NCBI RefSeq assembly: GCF_015222005.1
Contig: NZ_JADFFL010000006.1
Span: 62,001-126,000 of the forward strand
Source: Mucilaginibacter myungsuensis
GTDB taxonomy: Bacteria > Bacteroidota > Bacteroidia > Sphingobacteriales > Sphingobacteriaceae
Direction: 5' to 3'
DNA length: 64,000 nt
Each line of letters starts with the position of its first letter. Within the stretch, counting starts at the first letter, position 1. The translations under genes and the position numbers were made by a program. The notes beneath the pieces are model-generated. The model had not been told where the DNA came from. It was given only the letters and a program-made list of their open reading frames with translations, and searched no databases. Of this stretch, positions 16,465-24,787 are shown one piece after another.

Positions 16465-16941
16465 ATGCCTCACAAGAAACCTCAAAATTTAGAAATTGAT
16501 AATCTGGATATCCAGATCCTATCGATCTTGATGAAGAATGCAACTACGCCTTACACCGAAATAGCTAAGGAATTGATCGTTTCGGGCGGTACCATACACG
16601 TGAGGATGAAAAAGCTGGAGGAGATGGGGGTGATCAGAGGTGCCAGCTTAGAAGTGAATCCGCAGAAACTGGGGTATGATATTACCGCGTTCCTGGGTAT
16701 CTTTTTAGAGAAAGGATCACAATATAACGATGCCGTAAAGCAACTGGCAGCCGTACCCGAAATTGTGGAAATGCACTACACAACCGGTAGCTATAGCATT
16801 TTTGCCAAAATAGTTTGCCACGATACCAACCACCTGCGCGAGGTATTGAACGAGCAGATCCAAAGCGTAAAAGGCATACAACGCACCGAAACTTTTATCT
16901 CGCTGGAAGAAAGTATCCGCCGTCAGATCAGCCTGGACTAA
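16465..16941 (+). CDS. Lrp/AsnC family transcriptional regulator
   Basis: The 158-aa protein starts with the Lrp DNA-binding region (LDIQILSILMKNATTPYTEI, then VSGGTIHVRMKKLEEMGVI) and ends with the ligand-binding RAM-type domain (VEMHYTTGSYSIFAKIVC). These regulators form octamers and respond to amino acids. The target is not evident from neighbours. The gene stands alone, with AT-rich upstream sequence and its own terminator. Confidence 0.85.
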   Translation: MPHKKPQNLEIDNLDIQILSILMKNATTPYTEIAKELIVSGGTIHVRMKKLEEMGVIRGASLEVNPQKLGYDITAFLGIFLEKGSQYNDAVKQLAAVPEIVEMHYTTGSYSIFAKIVCHDTNHLREVLNEQIQSVKGIQRTETFISLEESIRRQISLD

Positions 16942-16963
16942 ACAGGTTGTCTTCATCTTATTA

Positions 16964-17001
16964 CAACAAAGCCACTATCCGGTGAGGTAGTGGCTTTGTT
17001 G
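16964..17001 (+). terminator. Terminator after the Lrp gene
   Basis: CAACAAAGCCACTA pairs perfectly with TAGTGGCTTTGTTG around a 10-base loop. Confidence 0.75.
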
Positions 17002-17020
17002 CGTTACAGCCTTGTGGCTG

Positions 17021-17779
17021 TTAATAAAAGAACTTATTGGCGTTAAGCGTAGCCTTGTCTGAGTCGTTAAGGATGCAGTTAGGATACAGCGTGTAACCCG
17101 TCCACATCAGCGCGTTAGGGTCCTGATTGGCCGGGTGCGGCAATCCAAAGGCGTGGCCTATCTCGTGCCCTGCACCACCTACCCAACGTGCCCAAGGCTG
17201 GGGCATTTGGTTGGTGAGGCCCAGAAGGTCGTTCTCGGGCATGGCTGTAAAACCAATAGCGCCGGCCCCTGTCGTTCCCGCGGCATCTACATAAACCATG
17301 TAAATGTATTTACTCTCATCGTACCCGCTGCCTAATATGGCCCTCACATCGTTACGGGCATTGGTGTAAAAATAGAATTGTGCATCGGTGCCGCTATTGC
17401 CATTATTAGCATTGAACCAGGCGGCAGCATGCGTGCTTTGGATGGTCTCAGTTATCTTGGTGTTGAGGTGAAATGTTTTGTTACCACCCAATGCGGACTT
17501 GTACCAGGTGGCCAGACGGCTCGAGCTTACGCCAACGGCATCAGTATAGGCTTGGTTCAGTTTTCGGTCCGATGGTACAAGGTAGATAACCCTGATGGTC
17601 AGGTTAGCTGCTGTGGTGCTTGGTCCCGTAAAAACAGGCGCAGTTGTTGAAGGTGGCGACGTTACCGGTACTACCGGTTCTGGCGTGTTTTCGGTGGTGC
17701 TGGTGCTTTTTTTGCAAGATGCCAGGCCAAACAAAATACTGGTCGCCAACAAAAAGCTTAGGATAGGTTTTCTTCCCAT
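17021..17779 (-). CDS. Secreted metzincin-type zinc metalloprotease lipoprotein
   Basis: The 252-aa protein begins with a lipoprotein signal (FGLASC), then a Thr/Pro-rich linker. The catalytic segment GHEIGHAFGLPHP holds the HExxHxxGxxH zinc motif, and NALMWTG supplies the Met-turn, so this is a metzincin (matrixin-like) protease anchored to the outer membrane. The size is small but the core is complete. Substrate unknown, probably extracellular protein. It is followed only by the terminator of the convergent Lrp gene. Confidence 0.8.
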   Translation of the reverse strand: MGRKPILSFLLATSILFGLASCKKSTSTTENTPEPVVPVTSPPSTTAPVFTGPSTTAANLTIRVIYLVPSDRKLNQAYTDAVGVSSSRLATWYKSALGGNKTFHLNTKITETIQSTHAAAWFNANNGNSGTDAQFYFYTNARNDVRAILGSGYDESKYIYMVYVDAAGTTGAGAIGFTAMPENDLLGLTNQMPQPWARWVGGAGHEIGHAFGLPHPANQDPNALMWTGYTLYPNCILNDSDKATLNANKFFY

Positions 17780-17865
17780 AGTAAATGATGTTAAGTGGAA
17801 CAGGAAATGGTTAATTATAATTGGTGATCAATAATAACAAAAATTTTACAATTATCTCCATAACG

Positions 17866-17901
17866 CAAAAACGCCGGTCTGCTTTTGGCAAACCGGCGTT
17901 C
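17866..17901 (-). terminator. Terminator of the PorT-like gene
   Basis: AACGCCGGT-TGC pairs with GCA-ACCGGCGTT and is followed on the minus strand by a T-run. Confidence 0.8.
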
Positions 17902-17921
17902 TGTTTTATAGCTAAATTATA

Positions 17922-18500
17922 TTACAATAATTTAAAGCCTACACCCAAGGCCCATAAGGTAGGGCGCTGTCCGTAGCTATCGTTAACCTTGGTCAGGTTG
18001 CCCTCATAACGAAGGTCGACGGTGATGGCACCGATATCTACACCGGCACCGGCCTGGTAACCTAAGGTGCTTTTTTTGTAGTTGCCAAAATCGGCAAAGG
18101 CACCTGCCAGGTTACCGCTGATGCTTTGGTCTTTACTTAAATTGTACGAGAAGATAGGTCCGGCCATTACCCTCAGGTTCAGCGCGTCCGAACCGATCAC
18201 ACGTCCGCCTACTAATAAAGGTACGTTAAGGGTGGTGAAGGTAACATCGCTGCTAAAACTATTGTCGTCAGTAGATACTTTACCACCGCGACTGCCCAGG
18301 TAAAGCTCGGGCTGTAAATAAACCTCGCTGCCTAAACGGCCAAAGACACCTACCTGGTAACCGGCTTTGGTAGATTCTTTTAAATTATCGGTATTGATCT
18401 TGTGAAAATTGACACCGCCTTTGATCCCGAAGGTGTTCTGTGCTTTAGCGCCTACAGCTACTGCTGCCAAAAGTGCTATACTTAATAAGTACTTTTTCAT
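17922..18500 (-). CDS. Outer-membrane beta-barrel protein (PorT family-like)
   Basis: The 192-aa protein has a signal peptide (cleavage after GAKAQ), then GIKGGVNFHKI, which is typical of the Bacteroidota outer-membrane barrel family, and ends in Leu-Leu after alternating strands (LWALGVGFKLL). Such barrels are commonly annotated as porin-family proteins; no specific role can be claimed. Transcribed alone. The 231 bases upstream hold no other gene. Confidence 0.7.
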   Translation of the reverse strand: MKKYLLSIALLAAVAVGAKAQNTFGIKGGVNFHKINTDNLKESTKAGYQVGVFGRLGSEVYLQPELYLGSRGGKVSTDDNSFSSDVTFTTLNVPLLVGGRVIGSDALNLRVMAGPIFSYNLSKDQSISGNLAGAFADFGNYKKSTLGYQAGAGVDIGAITVDLRYEGNLTKVNDSYGQRPTLWALGVGFKLL

Positions 18501-18708
18501 AACGTAATTGATGTATTTGGTTTAAAACTGTGTTTTGTGACCGTTAAAATGGCAAATGGTTTATTTGCCGTTCAGTGGTTTGTAATTAGTTTGATACATT
18601 GTTGACAAATTACAAGGCTAACAACGCTCTGCAAAAGATCTTGTTTTAATACCTGATAGGTCATTTTAGTAAAGTGCCATTCCTGACCTGCAGATCAGCT
18701 ATTTTTTA

Positions 18709-18716
18709 TATTTTTG
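18709..18716 (+). promoter_or_regulatory. Candidate -7 promoter element
   Basis: TATTTTTG matches TAnnTTTG exactly, 16 bases before the ATG of the CsbD-like gene. No clear -33 element was found. Confidence 0.4.
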
Positions 18717-18731
18717 GGGACAAATAATTTT

Positions 18732-18947
18732 ATGGCAGAGATCAGTATCAGCAATAAAGACTGGCCGCGCGTCAAGATCAAACTTCAGCGCAAATACAAT
18801 CACCTTACCGATGCACAACTGCAATACTCGGAAGGCCAGGAAGAAGCCCTTATAACCAAGCTTGAGGACTTGGTTAACCGCAACCGCTCTTACGTGGTAT
18901 TCACCCTTAAAAAGGCGTTGGTGAATATTGATAACAACCGTTTGTAA
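18732..18947 (+). CDS. CsbD-like small stress protein
   Basis: This 71-aa protein shows the CsbD-like pattern: a Trp near the start (KDWPRVKIKLQRKYNHLTDA), then QYSEGQEEALITKLEDL. CsbD-family proteins are small helical proteins of unknown mechanism that accumulate under general stress. The usual residue order is kept but the second half is unlike typical members, so the assignment is moderate. A TTG 18 bases upstream was rejected in favour of the ATG. Confidence 0.5.
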   Translation: MAEISISNKDWPRVKIKLQRKYNHLTDAQLQYSEGQEEALITKLEDLVNRNRSYVVFTLKKALVNIDNNRL

Positions 18948-19017
18948 GTTTTAGGCTATACAGCTAAAACTAATTGCTTTTTTGTAACTTTATCTTCACG
19001 GATAATATCTAAAAAGC

Positions 19018-20754
19018 ATGAGCATATTTTTTGGTAGCAAAAGCAGCCTCCGCACCATCGGGTTATCGGCAGGTTTAGTGGGTTTGGGTTTGGGTGTTTT
19101 GAGCTTTAACGATGATCTGTTCCAGATATCGAAGAACCTTGACGTATTCGCTTCGCTTTATAAAGAGGTAAATCTTAACTACGTTGATGACGTAAACCCC
19201 GCCAAAATGATCAAGAGCGGCGCCGACGCTATGTTGGACAATCTGGATCCCTACACCGAATTCGTCCCTGAATCGGAAATTGAAGATTACAAGCTGCGTT
19301 ACGTGAGTACCCAATACGGGGGCATTGGTGCCGGCGTGTTCTTACGCGAGGGTAAAGTGCTTATCTCTGATGTATTTGAAGGTTTCCCTGCACAAAAGGC
19401 CGACATCCGCCCGGGCGACGAGTTGCTGAAAATAAACGACGTTGACCTGAAAGGTAAAAACAACGATCAGGTAAGCCAGTTTTTAAAAGGCGCTAAAGGC
19501 ACTACCATTAAATTGGTGATCAAACGCGGCGACGCGGCCCCGGCCGAAAAGAGCCTTGTCCGCGACGAGATCAAACAGCCTAACGTAAGCTATTACGGTA
19601 TGGTTGAAGGCAACATGGGCTACATTAAGCTGGATAAGTTTTTAGAGAACTCGGCCGATGAGGTGACGTCCGCATTGGTTGCTGTTAAAAAGAATAACCC
19701 AAGCGGCATTATTTTAGATCTGCGTAACAATGGCGGCGGTATTTTGCAGGAGGCTGTAAAGATCGTTAACCTGTTTGTATCGCGTGATGTGGAAGTGGTA
19801 TCGCAAAAGGGAAAGATCAAAGAAAAAAATTACAGCTACCGTACCGTGGTTGACCCTATTGAGGGTAATCTGCCGTTAGTGGTATTGGTTAACGGGCACT
19901 CAGCTTCGGCATCCGAGATCGTTGCCGGTGCTTTGCAAGATCTGGATCGGGGTGTAGTGATCGGTCAGCGCAGCTATGGTAAAGGCCTGGTACAGCAAAC
20001 CTTTAACCTGCCTTACAATAGCATGGTTAAGGTGACCATCGCCAAATATTTTATCCCATCAGGACGTTGCGTGCAGGAGGTTGACTATGCGCACCGTAAA
20101 GATGACGGCAGCCTATCTAAAGTAGCCGACTCGGTAATGAAAGAATTTAAGACCCGCGCTGGTCGGTCGGTTTACGATGGCAGCGGTGTATTTCCTGACC
20201 TGCCTGTTAAACAAGAGAAATTTGCCGAGGTTACCCAAACATTGATCGGTAAACTGCTGGTTTTTGAATACGCCAATAAATATCGCAACAGTCACCCGCA
20301 GATCAATCCGGTTAAAAACTATTCGTTCACCGATGCTGATTATGCCGACTTTGTGAAATACCTGGGTGATAAGAATTATTCGTACAGCACCACATCCGAA
20401 AAAGTGCTGAGTAGCTTTAAGACCGAAGCCACCAAAGATAAAGCCTTTACCGAGGTTCAGGCTGAGTTTGAGGCCCTGAAAAATAAAATGGCCGCCAGCA
20501 AAAAGAACGACCTGCAACAACATAAAGAGGAGATACGCCAGGTATTAGAGAACGAAATAGTAGCCCGTTACTACTACGACAAAGGCCGCTACGAGACCAG
20601 CTTTAAATACGACAAAGAACTTGCCCAGGGTATCAAAACCATGCAAGACAAAAACCTGATGGCATCCATCCTAAAAGGCGACGGCGCTTATAAGGTGATC
20701 GGCAAACCTCAACTGGCCATGGTAGGTAAGAAGGACGCGGATAACGCGAATTGA
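19018..20754 (+). CDS. S41-family C-terminal processing protease
   Basis: The 578-aa protein has an N-terminal membrane anchor (SAGLVGLGLGVLSF), a PDZ domain around residues 90-170 (GDELLKINDV and neighbours), then the S41 protease core. The catalytic Ser lies in VNGHSASASEIVAGAL and the Lys in GQRSYGKGLVQ, the Ser-Lys dyad of CtpA-type proteases. The C-terminal 200 residues are Lys-rich and helical. It would trim or degrade periplasmic proteins. No operon partner; strong hit to a housekeeping family. Confidence 0.85.
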   Translation: MSIFFGSKSSLRTIGLSAGLVGLGLGVLSFNDDLFQISKNLDVFASLYKEVNLNYVDDVNPAKMIKSGADAMLDNLDPYTEFVPESEIEDYKLRYVSTQYGGIGAGVFLREGKVLISDVFEGFPAQKADIRPGDELLKINDVDLKGKNNDQVSQFLKGAKGTTIKLVIKRGDAAPAEKSLVRDEIKQPNVSYYGMVEGNMGYIKLDKFLENSADEVTSALVAVKKNNPSGIILDLRNNGGGILQEAVKIVNLFVSRDVEVVSQKGKIKEKNYSYRTVVDPIEGNLPLVVLVNGHSASASEIVAGALQDLDRGVVIGQRSYGKGLVQQTFNLPYNSMVKVTIAKYFIPSGRCVQEVDYAHRKDDGSLSKVADSVMKEFKTRAGRSVYDGSGVFPDLPVKQEKFAEVTQTLIGKLLVFEYANKYRNSHPQINPVKNYSFTDADYADFVKYLGDKNYSYSTTSEKVLSSFKTEATKDKAFTEVQAEFEALKNKMAASKKNDLQQHKEEIRQVLENEIVARYYYDKGRYETSFKYDKELAQGIKTMQDKNLMASILKGDGAYKVIGKPQLAMVGKKDADNAN

Positions 20755-21037
20755 GATATCCTAATAGACGGAAGGTAAATTGATAAGCCGGAGTTTCCCC
20801 TCTGGAGAGGGGACGCACTAAATAAGCATAAAGCACAAACTTTAATAGGGGTGTGTCCCTTTGTGGACCCTGTAAGTGAAGGACACACCCCTGACCCCGC
20901 TCAAGCGGGGAAGCGAGACTTTAATATCTTAGTGATCCATTCCCCACTAACTTACTATACTTTATTCCTGATATATCTTAAAAAATTCTCATCTTTGAGG
21001 TTCAATAATTTATCTGTTTTATTATATAATTTAAAAA
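20755..21037. repeat. Intergenic palindromic repeat cluster
   Basis: The 283-base gap is built from GC-rich inverted repeats: CCCCTCTGGAGAGGGG at about 20799-20814, a perfect 12-bp inverted repeat AGGGGTGTGTCC (20847-20858) with GGACACACCCCT (20881-20892), and CCCCGCTCAAGCGGGG just after. These resemble the repeat type seen near 7060, 10740, 41405 and 42200. The last 80 bases are AT-rich and probably carry the asd promoter. Confidence 0.5.
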
Positions 21038-22045
21038 ATGAAAGTCGCAGTAGTAGGTGCTACCGGTTTGGTAGGCACTAAAATGTTGCAGGTTCTGGCA
21101 GAACGCAACTTCCCGGTAACAGAATTAATTCCGGTTGCATCCGAAAGAAGTGTAGGTAAAGAGATCACTTTTAAGGGTAAGCAATTTAAGATAGTTTCTG
21201 TAGCTGATGCGATAAAACAGAAGCCCGATGTGGCCATCTTCTCGGCCGGGGGCAGCACATCTTTAGAGCAGGCACCATTGTTTGCAGCGGCCGGTACGAC
21301 CGTTATCGATAACTCATCGGCCTGGCGTATGGACCCTACCAAAAAATTGGTAGTGCCCGAGGTTAACGCCGACGTATTGACCGCCGACGACAAGATTATT
21401 GCTAACCCAAATTGCAGCACCATACAAATGGTTGTGGCCTTAAAACCACTGCACGATAAATACAAGGTTAAACGTATCGTTGTATCTACTTACCAATCGG
21501 TAACAGGTACCGGTGTTAAAGCGGTAGATCAATTGTTCAACGAGCGTGCCGGTATAGAAGGCGCTATGGCTTACCCATACAAGATAGATCTTAACGTATT
21601 ACCTCAGATAGACGTGTTCACCGATAACGGTTACACTAAAGAGGAAATAAAGATGATCAAAGAGACCCAAAAGATCATGGGCGATGATAGCATCAAAGTA
21701 ACTGCTACCACCGTGCGTATCCCGGTAATGGGTGGCCACTCAGAATCATTGAACATCGAGTTCGTAAACGATTTTGATCTGACCGAAGTACGCGAGTTAT
21801 TAAGCAACGCCCCGGGCGTGATCGTTACCGACGACATCGCTAACCTGAAATACCCAATGCCGCTTGACGCGCACGATAAAGACGAAGTATTCGTCGGCCG
21901 TATCCGCCGCGACGAAAGTCAGGCCAATACCCTTAATTGCTGGGTAGTTGCCGACAACCTGCGCAAAGGTGCCGCTACCAACGCGGTACAGATCGCTGAG
22001 TATCTGGCATCGAAGAATCTGATCGGTCAGGCGGTCGAGGCGTAA
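21038..22045 (+). CDS. asd: Aspartate-semialdehyde dehydrogenase
   Basis: The 335-aa enzyme reduces aspartyl phosphate to aspartate semialdehyde with NADPH, the branch point of Lys, Met and Thr and of diaminopimelate synthesis. The NADP-binding GATGLVGTKMLQVL is at the N-terminus, and the catalytic Cys lies in NPNCSTIQM (about residue 129). SVTGTGVKAVDQL and the C-terminal Asp-rich region also match. Length is typical. It is followed by a strong terminator. Confidence 0.9.
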   Translation: MKVAVVGATGLVGTKMLQVLAERNFPVTELIPVASERSVGKEITFKGKQFKIVSVADAIKQKPDVAIFSAGGSTSLEQAPLFAAAGTTVIDNSSAWRMDPTKKLVVPEVNADVLTADDKIIANPNCSTIQMVVALKPLHDKYKVKRIVVSTYQSVTGTGVKAVDQLFNERAGIEGAMAYPYKIDLNVLPQIDVFTDNGYTKEEIKMIKETQKIMGDDSIKVTATTVRIPVMGGHSESLNIEFVNDFDLTEVRELLSNAPGVIVTDDIANLKYPMPLDAHDKDEVFVGRIRRDESQANTLNCWVVADNLRKGAATNAVQIAEYLASKNLIGQAVEA

Positions 22046-22065
22046 GCTTTTCCCCTTATCTAATA

Positions 22066-22107
22066 TAAAACGGGCTTTGTGAGATGATCACAAAGCCCGT
22101 TTTTTTC
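22066..22107 (+). terminator. Terminator after asd
   Basis: AAACGGGCTTTGTGA pairs with TCACAAAGCCCGTTT and is followed by seven Ts. Confidence 0.85.
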
Positions 22108-22153
22108 AGATTTGTCGTTCCTCGCAATGACAAAAAGAGCATACAGCTAACCA

Positions 22154-23146
22154 CTAACTCTTCTTCCCCTTCTCCTCCTCCTCCTTCAACGCCCCTTCAA
22201 TTTCCGGGTGCTGCGCAGGTAGTACTTTTCTGTCTTCCTCTACCTCGGTTTGTTTAACGTGAACAGCGTATTCGGCGGGCTTGATATCGCTGCCGCTGGC
22301 CTCGGCATAGGCCTGGGTAAACTCAGCGCCAATGTAGAGGATAGCGGCTGTGTAATAGATCCAGACCAATATTACGATGATGGATCCCGCGGCTCCGTAT
22401 GCAGAACCCTGCGCTGTGTACTCGATGTATAAGCCAATAACATATTTACCTATCAAGAATAAAATGGCTGTAAATATTGCTCCGGAACGTACATCCCGCC
22501 ATTTAATATTTACATCGGGCAAGAACTTAAAGATAATACCGAATAAGGTTGATATCACTACGAAGGCTATCGCAACGTTTATACCGTTAAATACCCATAC
22601 CGTAACGTCGGGAAGATACTTAAGAAGTTGTTTACTAAATGCATTCACAGCCACGTTAAGTAACAGGGAGACCAGCAACAAAAATCCTAAAGAGATGATC
22701 ATAGAGAAGGACAGGAAACGGTTCTTCAACATCTTTACCCATCCACGTTTGGGTTTGGCCTTTACCCGCCATATCATGTTGATAGAATCCTGTATCTCTA
22801 AAAACATACTGGTAGCGCCCAAGATCAGGGTAATTACACCTGATATCAACGCTATACCGGATTTGCCCGATAGCGTTAAAGCTTTTACCATGTTTTGTAT
22901 CTGCATGGCGGCATCGCTACCTACATAACCTATAATTTCAGGGTAGATCTGATTTTTAAAAGCGTCTTCTCTGAACACGATACCGATGATCGAAAGGATC
23001 ATGATCAGCAATGGCGCAAGCGAGAACACGGTGTAGTACGCCAGCGACGCGCTCAGCTTTAAACCATTATCATCACTAAAGCCGCTAAAAGATGCGATAA
23101 GCACCTTCCATATTTTCTTCCAAAAGTCTTTACTTAGTATCCTCAT
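22154..23146 (-). CDS. YihY/BrkB-family inner-membrane protein
   Basis: The 330-aa protein has about six membrane helices and the family segments ASLAYYTVFSLAPLLIMILS near the N-terminus and ATSMFLEIQDSINMIWRVK in the middle. The last 50 residues are highly charged and cytoplasmic. YihY/BrkB proteins are conserved envelope proteins of uncertain function. It is convergent with asd and divergent from the phosphatase gene. Confidence 0.8.
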   Translation of the reverse strand: MRILSKDFWKKIWKVLIASFSGFSDDNGLKLSASLAYYTVFSLAPLLIMILSIIGIVFREDAFKNQIYPEIIGYVGSDAAMQIQNMVKALTLSGKSGIALISGVITLILGATSMFLEIQDSINMIWRVKAKPKRGWVKMLKNRFLSFSMIISLGFLLLVSLLLNVAVNAFSKQLLKYLPDVTVWVFNGINVAIAFVVISTLFGIIFKFLPDVNIKWRDVRSGAIFTAILFLIGKYVIGLYIEYTAQGSAYGAAGSIIVILVWIYYTAAILYIGAEFTQAYAEASGSDIKPAEYAVHVKQTEVEEDRKVLPAQHPEIEGALKEEEEKGKKS

Positions 23147-23205
23147 ACAAAATTATAAACCAGATCAACTCCAATTATGTTTATATTTAGTTCAGAAACA
23201 ACATT

Positions 23206-23802
23206 ATGATAATATTACGGTTAAAAAATGTTCTGTTCAGCGCATTGCTGATCGGGCTGATATGTATAGGTCTTAACGCCTCGGCACAAAAGACAACGAT
23301 CTTCATTGTGCGCCATGCCGAAAAGGCCGCCGCCATGGCATCCGACCCGGACTTGACCGCGGTGGGCGCTCTCCGTGCGACCGAGTTATTGAAGGCTCTA
23401 AAAAAAGAACGCGTTACCGTTATTTATACTACCGATACCAAGCGCACCCGGCAAACCATTAAACCCGTTGCCGACCGCTTCGTGATCGCCCCTGAAGTTT
23501 ACGATCCATCTAATTTAAAAGCACTTGCCGACAAAGTGCTTTTAAATAATAAAGGAAAGAACGTGCTGATCGTTGGGCATTCGAATACCATCCTGCCAAC
23601 GCTTGCCGCTTTTGGCTCCGAACAACCTTTTAGCGCAATGACCGACGATGACTATGACATGCTATTTAAACTGGTGATCAAAGACGGAAAGACCGAACTG
23701 ACCATCAGCCGCTACGGCGCCGAGCATCATACCACACAGATCCCCGACGCGTTCTCGGGCTTCACAACTGAACGTATGATCAGGCCACCGAGTAGGTTTT
23801 AA
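23206..23802 (+). CDS. Histidine phosphatase family protein, secreted
   Basis: The 198-aa protein has a signal peptide (cleavage after SASAQ) and the phosphohistidine motif IVRHAEKA near residue 33. A second catalytic His is in IVGHSNTI. It resembles SixA-like branch-two histidine phosphatases. The exported location suggests a periplasmic phosphoester substrate, not protein histidine. No operon partner. Confidence 0.75.
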   Translation: MIILRLKNVLFSALLIGLICIGLNASAQKTTIFIVRHAEKAAAMASDPDLTAVGALRATELLKALKKERVTVIYTTDTKRTRQTIKPVADRFVIAPEVYDPSNLKALADKVLLNNKGKNVLIVGHSNTILPTLAAFGSEQPFSAMTDDDYDMLFKLVIKDGKTELTISRYGAEHHTTQIPDAFSGFTTERMIRPPSRF

Positions 23803-23812
23803 TTGGATCGAA

Positions 23813-24478
23813 CTATAATTTCTCAAAAGGCACATTCAGCAACTCAAAAGCCTTCCATCCTTTAAAGTCGAAATGCCACCACTCACTGGGTAATTGCATA
23901 AAGCCATGTTTCTCCATTACGGATCTCAATAAAGCGCGGTTCTGGATCTGGATGGCCGGGAGTTTGGCGTACAATGCTCCTGCTTTGCGGCTAAAGCAAT
24001 CGTAAGGGGTAGGCATCTCCAGTTCTTTACCGGTCTTTAGGTCGATGATGGTAAGGTCGACCGCACAGCCGCGGTTATGTTTGGAGCCGTATTTAGGGTT
24101 AGCTACAAAGTTGGTATCCTTAGCGAATTTAAAAAAGTCGACAGTTACGGCATACGGACGATAGCCGTCAAATATTTTGAGGCCGAGGCCTTTTAAAGCT
24201 AATTCGGTTTGGATCTTCTTTAATGCCTCAGCCACGGGAGCACGGGCAAAAGCACGGGCTTGTTTGTACATCACCCTACCCATAAAATTATTTTTGGTGG
24301 CGTAGCGGACGTCCAGCTTGATGGAAGGGATGGCTTTGGTTATCTCAACTAATTTCTTTTCGGGGTGGGTTTTGATCTGTTGTGCATAAGCTGACGCTGA
24401 TAATACGTACGGATATTGCTGAGCTGACGATATAAATACGCAGCAACACGCCAACAGTATGAACAGGCTCTTTTTCAT
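23813..24478 (-). CDS. D-alanyl-D-alanine dipeptidase (VanX/DdpX family)
   Basis: The 221-aa M15 peptidase has a signal peptide (cleavage near SSAQ). SIKLDVRYATKNNFMG, IFDGYRP, the zinc-binding SKHNRGCAVDL and PSEWWHF together fit the VanX/DdpX fold: His and Asp of the middle segment plus the final His bind zinc. It would cleave D-Ala-D-Ala released from cell-wall turnover. It overlaps the next upstream gene by 4 bases, so the two are translationally coupled. Confidence 0.8.
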   Translation of the reverse strand: MKKSLFILLACCCVFISSAQQYPYVLSASAYAQQIKTHPEKKLVEITKAIPSIKLDVRYATKNNFMGRVMYKQARAFARAPVAEALKKIQTELALKGLGLKIFDGYRPYAVTVDFFKFAKDTNFVANPKYGSKHNRGCAVDLTIIDLKTGKELEMPTPYDCFSRKAGALYAKLPAIQIQNRALLRSVMEKHGFMQLPSEWWHFDFKGWKAFELLNVPFEKL

Positions 24479-24783
24479 TGCTTTATAACTTCTACTATTG
24501 TTGCGGTAGCTATTTTTTTTCCGTATCCAAGTAGATAAAAAGTATTTCCGGAATAATATTCTCCAATAAAATGATCAACAGCTGCAATATGTATCTCAAG
24601 CTTGACCGCAACATCAATACTGATCGGCTTGGTAACCTGCACCTCTGACGGCGCAGAGTACCTTGGTTCGGCAAAATAAACAGACGCTCTGACAATGTTC
24701 TCTATCGGGAACCGAAAGCAAGCCGCCGCATCAGGGTTAAATGTTAATTGAACCAATAATCTAACCGGAGGTTTATGGGGCAT
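24475..24783 (-). CDS. Small protein resembling EF-Tu domain III
   Basis: The 102-aa protein lacks any GTPase part. It reads like the beta-barrel third domain of EF-Tu: an opening FRFPIENIVR, a middle PISIDVAVKLEIHIA and a closing GYGKKIATATIVEVI that parallels the family's GRTVGAGVV ending. It overlaps the dipeptidase start by 4 bases and begins 4 bases downstream of the alanine dehydrogenase stop. A role in binding another protein or an RNA is plausible but unproven. Confidence 0.45.
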   Translation of the reverse strand: MPHKPPVRLLVQLTFNPDAAACFRFPIENIVRASVYFAEPRYSAPSEVQVTKPISIDVAVKLEIHIAAVDHFIGEYYSGNTFYLLGYGKKIATATIVEVIKQ

Positions 24784-24787
24784 AACC

